64,000 nt of DNA from CAZAZQ01 sp964489705. GTDB lineage: Bacteria > Zixibacteria > MSB-5A5 > GN15 > FEB-12. The notes beneath the pieces were generated by a model, which was given only the letters and a program-made list of their open reading frames with translations, had not been told where the DNA came from and made no database searches. The stretch's first letter is position 1; each line of letters opens with the position of its first letter. Positions 25,753 through 33,470 of this stretch are shown here, in pieces. The DNA lies in contig CAZAZQ010000006.1 in NCBI GenBank assembly GCA_964489705.1, positions 62,001 through 126,000 of the forward strand, read 5' to 3'. The position numbers and the translations under genes were made by a program.

Positions 25753-27909
25753 ATGAAATCTTGGTCACCGGGTCTCATCGTGGGAACGATTTTCCTGTGC
25801 GCGACAATGGCTCTCACCTCTCCGCCACCGCCGCCGAACTATCAAGTCTCCACCTCCTCGCCCGAGCTTCAAAACGAGGAACAAATCTGGGTCTGCCCGA
25901 CCGACAGTACTGTCGTCATCGCCGACTGGCGGGACTTCCGCCTCGGCTACCGGCAGGTTGGAATAGGCCGTTCGACCGATGGCGGCAACACCTGGACGGA
26001 TTCCTTGATAAGCGTACCGATGCAAATTTTCAACCGCCAATCCGACCCGACGTTAACGGTCGATAAGAATGGAAATTTTTACATATGTGTTCTGGATTAT
26101 CAATCCACCGCTTTCCCCGATGACTCTTCGTACATCTCTTTTTATAAGTCTACCGATAAAGGGGTAAGTTGGACAGGTCCTTTCACGGTGGAAGATACCA
26201 CCGGTCATTACTTTGAAGATAAGCAATATATCATCGCCGACCGGACCAACAGCCCATATGCGAGAAATATCTACGTGGCGTGGGCTCGCTTTCCCAATCC
26301 CAACAGGATAATGTTTGCCCGTTCCACTAACGGAGCCGTCAGTTTCGAGGATACGTTAATCGTCGGACCGAACGTAGACGGTAATGCCTGCGGCTGGGGG
26401 TGGCTGGACGCCGGACAGTTCGCCTTTCCTTTGGTTGGTAGTGACGGGTCGGTATACGTCTTTTGGGTGGGCGGCGACCTCGATCCCGTTACGTGTGATT
26501 ATTACAATGCTCTGAAAATCGTCAAATCTACCGATGGCGGCGTGACCTTCACCTCCCCGACCGTCATTCGCCACACCGCAGGGAACTGGGGAACGGTAGA
26601 TGGAGATGTCAACGTTTACAATGCTCCCATTTGTGCCGCAGACATCAGCGGGGGACCATTTGACGGGAACCTTTATATTGCCTACTCCAATATGGACTAC
26701 GAGAATAATCCCGACAGTCTCGACTACAACATCGAGTTTATTCGTTCCAGTGACGGCGGCACGACCTGGTCGGAGCCTATCTACATTAACGACGATTACA
26801 CCGGCGAGGGAGCCGTCATCGACCAGTTCCACCCCTGGCTGTTCTGCAACGAAGAAGGTACCGTTATCGCCATCTGGTACGATCAGCGCACCGACCCGGT
26901 CAACCATTACAAGTTCGACGTTTTCGCCGCATACTCCTTCGACGGTGGAGAGACTTTCACTACCAACCACCGCATTTCGGATACTTCCATCGATCCCAGC
27001 CAACTTAAAAAATCGCCGCAAAACAAGCCGTCCCAAACTTCCTTTGCGCTCTCTCCGACCGAAGCCCTAACCCCGCTCGCCGGAAAAATCGCCGAGTATA
27101 TCGGCGTGACGGCATTCAAAGACCATGTCAACGCCGTGTGGACCGACACCCGCAACGGTAATCAGGATGTCTTCGGTGCCAACTGGACGATTCCGCTGTT
27201 GGAACCGCGGCTGATATCTCCGCCTGATAGACACGTTGCACCTGACAGTTCCGTCGAATTCAAATGGGCAACGGCGTGGAAAGCGTGGGATGACAGTTAC
27301 CGCTTCGAGATTGGTTATGATTCGGCGTTCACCAGCCTCGCTTTAACGTTGACCACCACCGAACCTCAGGTAACCGTCGACACCTCCATGCTGGTCATCG
27401 CCGACTCTCTCTTCTGGCGGGTGAAAGCGTTCAAAATATCGACCGGAGATTCATCGGAGTATTCGGAACACCGGATGTTCCAATTCAGCGTCTGCTTTGA
27501 TAGTGATGGTGACGGCTACGGTGATCCGGGACATCCCGGCAATATGTGCCCGGTAGATAATTGCCCGTCCATCTACAACCCAGCTCAGGAAGACAGCGAT
27601 GCCGACGGCATCGGTGATAGCTGTGATAATTGCATCACTGTATACAACCCTGACCAAGCCGATACGAACGGTGACGGTATCGGTGATGCGTGTTGTTGCG
27701 TGACAAGAGGGAACGCTGACGGAATTAACGGGGTCAATGTCGCCGACCTGACGTACCTGGTTGACTACCTTTTCAAGGGCGGGAGTATCCCCCCCTGTCC
27801 GGAGGAAGGGGATGTGGATGCCGGCGGCGATATCAATGTGGCTGACCTGACATATTTGGTCAACTACCTGTTCAAAGGCGGGCCGCCGCCGACTGACTGT
27901 CCTTCATAG
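25753..27909 (+). CDS. Secreted BNR-repeat protein with TSP3 repeats and dockerin
   Basis: This 718-residue exported protein has a signal peptide (LIVGTIFLCATMALT), then a beta-propeller of sialidase type with several Asp-box motifs (STDGGNTW, STDKGVSW, STDGGVTF, SSDGGTTW, SFDGGETF). Near the C-terminus are thrombospondin type 3 calcium repeats (DSDGDGYGD, DSDADGIGDSCDNC, DTNGDGIGDAC). The last 60 residues are two dockerin-type repeats (NGVNVADLTYLVDYLFKGG and GDINVADLTYLVNYLFKGG). BNR folds occur in sialidases and many non-enzymatic receptors; I do not see the full sialidase catalytic set, so an enzyme function is not assured. No cohesin protein is in the window. The role is probably extracellular binding of a glycan or partner. 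Confidence 0.88.
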   Translation: MKSWSPGLIVGTIFLCATMALTSPPPPPNYQVSTSSPELQNEEQIWVCPTDSTVVIADWRDFRLGYRQVGIGRSTDGGNTWTDSLISVPMQIFNRQSDPTLTVDKNGNFYICVLDYQSTAFPDDSSYISFYKSTDKGVSWTGPFTVEDTTGHYFEDKQYIIADRTNSPYARNIYVAWARFPNPNRIMFARSTNGAVSFEDTLIVGPNVDGNACGWGWLDAGQFAFPLVGSDGSVYVFWVGGDLDPVTCDYYNALKIVKSTDGGVTFTSPTVIRHTAGNWGTVDGDVNVYNAPICAADISGGPFDGNLYIAYSNMDYENNPDSLDYNIEFIRSSDGGTTWSEPIYINDDYTGEGAVIDQFHPWLFCNEEGTVIAIWYDQRTDPVNHYKFDVFAAYSFDGGETFTTNHRISDTSIDPSQLKKSPQNKPSQTSFALSPTEALTPLAGKIAEYIGVTAFKDHVNAVWTDTRNGNQDVFGANWTIPLLEPRLISPPDRHVAPDSSVEFKWATAWKAWDDSYRFEIGYDSAFTSLALTLTTTEPQVTVDTSMLVIADSLFWRVKAFKISTGDSSEYSEHRMFQFSVCFDSDGDGYGDPGHPGNMCPVDNCPSIYNPAQEDSDADGIGDSCDNCITVYNPDQADTNGDGIGDACCCVTRGNADGINGVNVADLTYLVDYLFKGGSIPPCPEEGDVDAGGDINVADLTYLVNYLFKGGPPPTDCPS

Positions 27910-27935
27910 ACAGAAAGTACCATCATGAGAATTTT

Positions 27936-27968
27936 ACAAGCCATCCTTCGGGATGAAGGATGGCTTGT
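27936..27968 (+). terminator. Strong hairpin after the BNR-dockerin gene
   Basis: CAAGCCATCCTTC (27937-27949) and GAAGGATGGCTTG (27955-27967) form a perfect 13-bp stem with a GGGAT loop. There is no long T run, so this is a weak intrinsic terminator or a Rho or processing site. Confidence 0.55.
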
Positions 27969-28003
27969 TCAGTCCATGGAAACGGCTTTTTCAGCTTTTT
28001 CCA

Positions 28004-28032
28004 TTGACAAGAAAAAGGATTTTTACTATAAA
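28004..28032 (+). promoter_or_regulatory. Promoter of the lipoprotein gene
   Basis: TTGACA (28004-28009) and TATAAA (28027-28032) are 17 bases apart, both close to consensus. The leader to the ATG at 28164 would be about 125 bases. Confidence 0.75.
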
Positions 28033-28163
28033 CGTGCCTGCAAACACAGTGTTTTCTGCGAGAACAGCATCCGGCTGTTTCCAAAGTGACCGTCAATAAT
28101 TTATTAGGTTAATAAGTGAGGTATCATATATAACGTTAACTCATATAATAAGGAGTCCTTACG

Positions 28164-28913
28164 ATGCGGTATCTAAGACGAGCGTTTTTCCTTGTGGTAG
28201 TACTTTCCTTTGTTTTCGTCATCGGGTGTTCCGACGACGAGAGCAGCCCGACCGGGAACAACAATACTTCAGACCAAGCACCAACGTTCAGCATCGACTC
28301 GATCACCGTTCCGCCGGCGATGGCACAATCGTCTGACCTTCATGCTCAAATGGCGGTAACGTATATCGCTCTGGCAAACAGCTTCAGTGCTTACGGAATG
28401 TGGTTCTATCCTCCTTCCACCTCCCCCAAAGATACTCCTGTCCCCTTTGCCGCCGGAGGTCCGTGGGTTTATACCTGGACGGTCGACAGCCTCACTATCA
28501 CCCTCACCATAACCGAACAAGGAGACAAGTGGGTCTGGGAGATTACTTTCACCGGTACCGATGACGGCGAGCATTTCAACAACTGGCTGTTTATCCATGC
28601 CGAAGCGGCAAAAGATGACAGCACGGGAGTACTCATCGTTTATGAACCCGTTACCACCGACATTGCCGTCCGGTGGACCTGGTCGGTCGACAGCCAAGGA
28701 ACGCGCCACATCGTTTATGAAGTTCCCGGCGTTGGGGGCACCAAAATCGAAGTCACTGCCTATTCCGACAATTCGGGCGAACTCAAGTACTACGAATACG
28801 TCAATGGGCAGTATGTCATGCTTACCCGAATTGTTTGGAACTCCAACGGCAGCGGACAATGGTGGACATATGATTACGACGGTGTTCTGACCGGCAGCGG
28901 AAGCTGGTCGTGA
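28164..28913 (+). CDS. Secreted lipoprotein of unknown function
   Basis: The 249-residue protein has a lipoprotein signal peptide with lipobox FVIGC (Cys near residue 22) followed by an acidic/Ser linker (SDDESSPTGNNN). The rest is rich in Trp, Tyr and Thr and reads as beta-strands (WTWSVDSQGTRHIV, WWTYDYDGVL), probably a beta-barrel or sandwich. I do not recognise the family. It has its own promoter, a strong ribosome site (AAGGAG) and a terminator, so it is a single-gene unit that sits between the BNR-dockerin gene and a repressor gene. It probably attaches to the inner face of the outer membrane or to the cell surface. Confidence 0.85.
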   Translation: MRYLRRAFFLVVVLSFVFVIGCSDDESSPTGNNNTSDQAPTFSIDSITVPPAMAQSSDLHAQMAVTYIALANSFSAYGMWFYPPSTSPKDTPVPFAAGGPWVYTWTVDSLTITLTITEQGDKWVWEITFTGTDDGEHFNNWLFIHAEAAKDDSTGVLIVYEPVTTDIAVRWTWSVDSQGTRHIVYEVPGVGGTKIEVTAYSDNSGELKYYEYVNGQYVMLTRIVWNSNGSGQWWTYDYDGVLTGSGSWS

Positions 28914-28947
28914 CGATTGTTCGGTGTTTGTCTGACAGAGAAATCCT

Positions 28948-28978
28948 TAAGGAGAAGCTAACCGCTTCTCCTTATTTT
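28948..28978 (+). terminator. Rho-independent terminator
   Basis: AAGGAGAAGC (28949-28958) and GCTTCTCCTT (28964-28973) form a perfect stem followed by ATTTTATT. It ends the lipoprotein transcript. Confidence 0.85.
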
Positions 28979-29488
28979 ATTCCCCGAGAATAACTCCACC
29001 AAACAAATCGTCAACTTTGCTTGCCCGTAGCGTCGCAAGTTTTAGCTTACCGGGCACATAGCAGGGAAGATTTCCGGTTATCGGTTATTGAAGGAAGTGC
29101 TATGAAACGAGCTTTCTTCTCTCTTACATTTTTTGGTTGACAAACGGCAGGGCAAGTTTTTATAAAATCTCCCGTAGCTTACGGGGCAGTCTCAAGACAT
29201 GCTAAGGACTTCCTCAACGGGGCTAAAAGAAAATAAATACATCGGTAAGGAAGAAACCGAACGGAAGGATTGAACATTCCGACAAGATATTTCGTCAAGA
29301 ATATAGAGCAGGCATTCCCCAAATTTATGAAAAAAAGTAAAATCGACTGACGTTAGCTGACAGGGGATACCGTTATTATTGGGGAAGTTGATTGAGGGAT
29401 ATCAATGGCATAGCCTTCAAACACACATAAGGACGATTGAGGTTAAGACCAGGGGAGTTACTTATAGCACATTGAGTTGGAGGCTCCA
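28979..29488. other. Long 5' region upstream of the HTH-QueT operon
   Basis: This 510-base stretch contains a promoter at 29137-29166 but no gene. The leader after the promoter is about 315 bases. I searched it by eye for a preQ1-I riboswitch because a QueT gene is downstream and saw no matching ACCCT...AAAAAACTAA core. It may hold an unidentified RNA structure. Confidence 0.4.
29137..29166 (+). promoter_or_regulatory. Promoter of the HTH-queT operon
   Basis: TTGACA (29137-29142) and TATAAA (29161-29166) are 18 bases apart, or 17 if TTATAA is used. Transcription would start near 29173, leaving a 5' leader of about 315 bases. Confidence 0.7.
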
Positions 29489-30172
29489 GTGACGAAAGCG
29501 GAACGGTTGATTTTTTTAGTAAATATGATTCGAAATCGCGGGTGTGTCTTGGTCAGCGAAATGGCACGAGAATGCGGGGTGTCGCAACGAACCATTTACC
29601 GTGACATCAACTCGCTGTTTAAGCTCAATTTCCCACTTTACTACGACAAAGGATACCGATTGGTGCGGGACACCGGTTTTCCGGCGGCAAGCCTGGACGC
29701 CGAAGAACTGGAACTGATAAGCTACTCCCTCCATTTCAACCCGCTTGCCGAACATCCTTTTTTCAAAAAGAAATTTAAGATTATCAACCAAAAGCTCTTG
29801 TCCAGATACAAAAACCGAAGCAATTCCGGGAAAAACCGCTTCTTTTTGTTCGAACAACAACAAGATGCCCAGACGCAGAAAAGCCACGATACCGATATCA
29901 TCGCCCGTTTCATCAAAGCCATCCACGAACGCCGAAAAGTTTACCTCACTCTCGACAGCTCCTACCCTCCCGAAGCGCCCCTTATTCCTCTGGCGGTTAA
30001 GTTGAAACACGAAGACCCTATCCTTATCGTCGCTAACGACTCGAAAAGCATCTCAGAGATACCTATCCAAAATGTCACCACCGTCCGTCTTTCCAATGAA
30101 AAGTTTACGCAGCGGCTCCTCCATCTCTACCAGCGGGATTTCCTGATGAAAAAACCGGTTGACAAAAGGTAA
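29489..30172 (+). CDS. HTH (DeoR/HTH_11-type) transcriptional regulator
   Basis: The 227-residue protein has an N-terminal winged helix of the HTH_11 type (LVSEMARECGVSQRTIYRDINSL, residues about 20-42 including the recognition helix). The C-terminal part is reminiscent of WYL-type ligand-binding regulators but lacks a clear WYL motif; the match is limited to a short stretch near LIPLAVKLKHEDPILIVAN. The start is GTG at 29489 because GGAGG lies six bases upstream; the earlier in-frame TTG is inside the ribosome site. The downstream transporter gene overlaps its end by 14 bases, so the two are coexpressed and the regulator may sense a related metabolite. The effector is unknown. Confidence 0.75.
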   Translation: MTKAERLIFLVNMIRNRGCVLVSEMARECGVSQRTIYRDINSLFKLNFPLYYDKGYRLVRDTGFPAASLDAEELELISYSLHFNPLAEHPFFKKKFKIINQKLLSRYKNRSNSGKNRFFLFEQQQDAQTQKSHDTDIIARFIKAIHERRKVYLTLDSSYPPEAPLIPLAVKLKHEDPILIVANDSKSISEIPIQNVTTVRLSNEKFTQRLLHLYQRDFLMKKPVDKR

Positions 30173-31019
30173 GCCTCGGCTCTTCCTTACCGATGTGAGG
30201 AAACTGTCAGCGCGAGAATTGGCGATTGCAGGGTTAATTGCATCCCTTTACACGATTATCAGCTTGGTTTTTCTTCCCATCTCTTTCGGTGTCTATCAAA
30301 TACGCATCGCCGAAGCGTTGACCGTACTGCCTTTTCTTTTCGGGGCGGCAATTCCGGGACTGTACGTCGGCTGCCTGTTGGCAAACATCTTCGGCGGCAT
30401 GGGCTGGCTGGACATTCTCTTCGGACCACTGATTACGCTGGTAGCGGCAGGCGGGACATATTATACTCGCTATCTCAATCGCTCGACGAGTAACATTCTG
30501 GCGTCCGTTCCTATTTTTCTCATGTGGCTGCTGGCGGTGTATCTTCTAAGTGCTTTCACCCTTGAATTTCAGCCCCTTTTGGGCATCGGCTTATCCGTTG
30601 TCGCCACGGCGATTATGGTCATTGCCAGCTCCCGAGCCGGAGATAGGCTTTTCCCTTCTCCTCAAATAATTTTGAGCAAACTCTCGGCGCTTGTTATCGC
30701 TTGCCTGGCAGTACGCTATCTCATTGTCACAGAGGAGAAACGTTTCATTTTCATCGGCGCTTTCCTGTTGATAGCCGCTCTAATATTTACCATGTACTAC
30801 GTTCATTTCCTCCGCCGACATCAAAATTTGAATTTTCTGCTGGCGCCGTTGCCGCCGGTCATCCTCAATGCTTTCGGGGTCTCGCTTTATCTGGCGCCTT
30901 TGTTGGAATTCAACTACTGGTTCACCGTCCAAATGATAGGGGTAGGGGAATTGATTGCGTGTTATGCTATCGGGATTCCGTTATTAATCGGGTTGAAACG
31001 ACGAAAGATTTTTGGTTGA
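30159..31019 (+). CDS. queT: QueT-like transporter with a large internal insertion
   Basis: The N-terminal 105 residues (SFGVYQIRIAEALTVLP, IPGLYVGCLLANIFGGMG, LDILFGPLITLVAAG) and the last 60 (LAPLPPVILNAFGVSLYLAP, GVGELIACYAIGIPLLIGL) match the QueT family of small membrane proteins, thought to import queuosine precursors as ECF-transporter S components. QueT is usually about 170 residues; this one has 286. The extra ~110 residues (about 108-222) lie between the two halves and contain further hydrophobic helices (ILASVPIFLMWLLAVYLL, FIFIGAFLLIAALIFTM). The start codon is uncertain: TTG at 30159 overlaps the HTH gene, and the ribosome site is weak. No ECF energy-coupling genes are adjacent. 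Confidence 0.75.
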   Translation: MTKGKPRLFLTDVRKLSARELAIAGLIASLYTIISLVFLPISFGVYQIRIAEALTVLPFLFGAAIPGLYVGCLLANIFGGMGWLDILFGPLITLVAAGGTYYTRYLNRSTSNILASVPIFLMWLLAVYLLSAFTLEFQPLLGIGLSVVATAIMVIASSRAGDRLFPSPQIILSKLSALVIACLAVRYLIVTEEKRFIFIGAFLLIAALIFTMYYVHFLRRHQNLNFLLAPLPPVILNAFGVSLYLAPLLEFNYWFTVQMIGVGELIACYAIGIPLLIGLKRRKIFG

Positions 31020-31045
31020 CAAAGTCGGACGGTGACCTGTATCAT
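31016..31045 (+). promoter_or_regulatory. Promoter of the microcompartment genes
   Basis: TTGACA (31016-31021) and TATCAT (31040-31045) are 18 bases apart. The -35 box overlaps the stop codon of queT. The ATG of the shell gene is at 31091, with AGGAG before it. Confidence 0.7.
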
Positions 31046-31090
31046 GGGTGAAAAGTATAGCTGGAATCACAGCGTGGCTTAGGAGATTCT

Positions 31091-31372
31091 ATGGAAGCTC
31101 TCGGACTGATAGAAACAAAAGGTTTGGTTGCCCTGATCGAAGCAGCGGATGCGATGGTCAAGGCGGCGAAAGTGACTTTAGTAGCGTACGAAAAAATCGG
31201 TGGTGGGTTTGTAACCGCCATCGTCCGCGGCGATGTGGCGGCATGTAAAGCGGCGACCGACGCCGGCGCGGCGGCAGCGCAGAAAGTCGGGGAACTGGTT
31301 TCAGTCCATGTCATCCCGCGCCCGCATGCCAACGTGCATGATGTTTTTCCCACCAAACTTCCGAGCGAATAA
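31091..31372 (+). CDS. Bacterial microcompartment shell protein (BMC-H)
   Basis: The 93-residue protein is one BMC domain of the PduA/EutM/CcmK type, with LGLIETKGLVALIEAADAM at the start and the pore-loop KIGGG near residue 38, then GDVAACKAATDAGAAAAQKVG and the tail SVHVIPRPH. Such subunits form the hexameric tiles of shells that enclose aldehyde-producing pathways. The pore loop reads KIGGG rather than the common KIGSG, which could alter pore polarity. Just downstream is a CoA-acylating aldehyde dehydrogenase with an N-terminal targeting helix. No pentamer (BMC-P) gene is in the window, so other shell genes must be elsewhere or the locus is a satellite. Confidence 0.93.
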   Translation: MEALGLIETKGLVALIEAADAMVKAAKVTLVAYEKIGGGFVTAIVRGDVAACKAATDAGAAAAQKVGELVSVHVIPRPHANVHDVFPTKLPSE

Positions 31373-31384
31373 TTGAAAATGTCG

Positions 31385-31412
31385 ACGGGAGCTTAGTCTA
31401 AGCTCCCGTTTT
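31385..31412 (+). terminator. Hairpin between shell and aldehyde dehydrogenase genes
   Basis: ACGGGAGCTTAG (31385-31396) and CTAAGCTCCCGT (31398-31409) are perfect inverted arms, followed by TTT. It lies just before the next start codon. It could terminate part of the transcripts, so that shell protein is made in excess over enzyme, or it could control translation of the next gene. Confidence 0.75.
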
Positions 31413-31414
31413 GT

Positions 31415-32935
31415 ATGGTCATGGCGGATACTGAGAACAACCATGCGGTGGAGGACATTGTCAGGCTTGTCCTCGACGAGATAACCAAACGACAGGGGAC
31501 AACTCTTGCCACTCCCACCCCTCCCTCCTCCCCGGCGGGACCAGCTTCTCCCTGGATTCCTTCGACGAACGGAAAACCATACGCCGCTCGGGCAAACGAA
31601 GATGGCGTCTGTCTGTTTTCGAACCTCGACCAAGCGGTAGAGGCAGCCCGTTTGGCGCAAAGAAAATTCTTAGACCTCTCACTGGAAACTCGCCATCGGA
31701 TTATTTCGAACATCCGCAATCATGCCCTCAAGAACGCCGAACGGTTGGGTCGGATGGCGGTGGATGAAACCGGCTTAGGGAAAATGCCGGACAAAATGAA
31801 CAAAATCGTCCTCTGCGCTCAAAAGACCCCGGGCCCGGAAGATATCCGCCCCGAAGCTTTCTCCGGCGACAACGGGTTGACGCTGGTCGAGTCGGCACCG
31901 TGGGGAGTGATGGGGATAATTACTCCTTCCACCAATCCCGCTTCGACGGTTTTGAATAATTCTATCTCCATTCTTTCGGCGGGAAACGCCGCCGTCTTCA
32001 ATCCGCATCCGGCGGCAAAGAACGTCTCAGCGGAAATGGCAAAGCTGGTGCACGATGCTGTGGTAGAAGCCGGCGGTCCGGCAAATCTTATAACGTGCAT
32101 CAGCAATCCGACTATCGAATCGGCGCAAGCTTTGATGCGGCATAAAAACATCGACCTCTTGCTGGTCACCGGCGGCGGCGGGGTAGTACGGGAAGCCATG
32201 TCGGCGGGCAAACGCGCCATTTGCGCCGGTCCGGGGAATCCGCCGTGCGTGGTGGATGAAACGGCAATTATCCCCCAAGCCGCCCAGCATATTGTCACCG
32301 GCGCTTCTTTTGACAACAATATTCTTTGTTCCGACGAGAAAGAAATCTTCGTCGTCGACAAAGTCGCCCACCGGCTCAAACGGGAAATGATAGCCAACGG
32401 CGCTTACGAGCTGGAAGGAGTGGCAATTGACAAGTTGACGAAAATCCTCGTCGAGTCCGATCCCGACGGTTCCGGCTATCGCCACGTTGCCATCAACCGT
32501 CGCTTCGTCGGCAAGTCACCGCAGGAAATCCTCAAGCAAGTCGATATTGTTCCTCCACCGGGAACGAAGCTGGTGATTTTCGAAGCGCCGTGGGATCATC
32601 CGCTGGTGATGGCGGAGCAGCTTTTACCGGTCATACCGATGGTGCGTTGCAAGACCGTCGAAGAAGCGATGGAAAAAGCGGTCATCGCCGAGCACCAGTT
32701 CAAGCACACCTTTATCATGCACTCGACCTCGATTGTCAATCTTTCCAATATGGCGCAGCTCTGCCGAGCGAACATCTTCGTCAAAAACGGTCCCAACATG
32801 GCAGGTTTGGGATACGGCGGAGAAGGATACACCACCATGTCGATTGCCGGTACGACCGGCGAAGGTCTGACGAAAGCCTCGACCTTCACTCGCCCGCGCC
32901 GGTGCACGCTGGTCGATTACTTCCGGATTATCTAA
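31415..32935 (+). CDS. CoA-acylating aldehyde dehydrogenase (PduP/EutE-type) with targeting helix
   Basis: The 506-residue enzyme converts an aldehyde with CoA and NAD to acyl-CoA inside a microcompartment. The catalytic cysteine is C305 in FDNNILCSDEKE, the form seen in PduP and EutE. The N-terminus has a short amphipathic helix (HAVEDIVRLVLDEITKR, residues about 10-26) followed by a Pro/Ser/Ala linker, the typical encapsulation-peptide design. The CoA-binding ITPSTNPASTVLNN segment is near 169. Starts at 31415 and 31421 are both in frame and neither has a ribosome site, because the preceding bases form the 3' arm of a hairpin. The substrate aldehyde is unknown; no propanediol, ethanolamine or fucose-type enzyme is nearby. 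Confidence 0.92.
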   Translation: MVMADTENNHAVEDIVRLVLDEITKRQGTTLATPTPPSSPAGPASPWIPSTNGKPYAARANEDGVCLFSNLDQAVEAARLAQRKFLDLSLETRHRIISNIRNHALKNAERLGRMAVDETGLGKMPDKMNKIVLCAQKTPGPEDIRPEAFSGDNGLTLVESAPWGVMGIITPSTNPASTVLNNSISILSAGNAAVFNPHPAAKNVSAEMAKLVHDAVVEAGGPANLITCISNPTIESAQALMRHKNIDLLLVTGGGGVVREAMSAGKRAICAGPGNPPCVVDETAIIPQAAQHIVTGASFDNNILCSDEKEIFVVDKVAHRLKREMIANGAYELEGVAIDKLTKILVESDPDGSGYRHVAINRRFVGKSPQEILKQVDIVPPPGTKLVIFEAPWDHPLVMAEQLLPVIPMVRCKTVEEAMEKAVIAEHQFKHTFIMHSTSIVNLSNMAQLCRANIFVKNGPNMAGLGYGGEGYTTMSIAGTTGEGLTKASTFTRPRRCTLVDYFRII

Positions 32936-33008
32936 GACAGAAAAAAATGGCACTACTCATGTGAGTTCTGCTTCCTTTCGATATAACTCAATGAGATACC
33001 CTTAGAAT

Positions 33009-33077
33009 GGTAGGGCATGGTCTGGTACAGACCTGCCTTTTTTGACATTTCTACCCCATCAGGTCTCGGAAAGAGAC
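33009..33077. repeat. Dispersed palindromic repeat family B, copy 1
   Basis: The unit reads GGTAGGGCATGGTCTGGTAC at its start. It has a GGTCTG-GTA-CAGACC hairpin (33019-33033) followed by a T run (33037-33043), then AGGTCTC-GGAAA-GAGAC (33061-33077). The first half can act as a terminator for the aldehyde dehydrogenase gene. It matches copies at 54299-54371 and 54509-54580. Confidence 0.65.
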
Positions 33078-33250
33078 ATGGTGAAAGAAAAACTCTCAAG
33101 AGAGGCAAATCCGTTCCGGATTTTCCCTACATGTTCTAACATCCCCCAAAGTAAGTTGAAATTCACCACTCATCAGCTTGCCTTTCTACTATTTCCCAGC
33201 AACCTAACTCGGCACCCTACGACTTTGACATTTTCTGGACAACAAAAAAT

Positions 33251-33334
33251 GCCGGAGGCCGGACTCGAACCGGCATGGTATTGCTACCGGGGGATTTTGA
33301 GTCCCCTGCGTCTACCAATTTCACCACTCCGGCG
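33251..33334 (-). tRNA. tRNA-Leu (anticodon CAA)
   Basis: The minus strand folds as a class II tRNA. The acceptor arms GCCGGAG and CTCCGGC pair perfectly, with A as discriminator. The D-loop carries GAAATTGGTAGACGC, the anticodon stem is GGGGA/TCCCC with loop CTCAAAA (anticodon CAA), there is a long variable arm, and the T-arm is GCCGGTTCGAGTCCGGC. CCA is not encoded. A run of six T follows directly, so this probably also acts as the terminator. Confidence 0.95.
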
Positions 33335-33414
33335 TTCGCTTGTAGTGTCATATAACTTATATCAACTCACCCCCTGACGCAAGAGACTTTTTTGGCGAGA
33401 TGACCTTTGACGAC

Positions 33415-33445
33415 AAAAAAACGGGCGGAAAATAATCCCGCCCGT
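33415..33445 (-). terminator. Rho-independent terminator of gdhA
   Basis: ACGGGCGG (33421-33428) and CCGCCCGT (33438-33445) pair perfectly. On the minus strand the stem is followed by seven T. It is 26 bases after the gdhA stop. Confidence 0.9.
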
Positions 33446-33470
33446 TGAGTTTCCAAACGAAAAACAGGTA

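Noticed and set aside
29173..29488. preQ1 class I riboswitch before queT
   Set aside because: No ACCCT followed by an A-rich tail matching the known core is visible.
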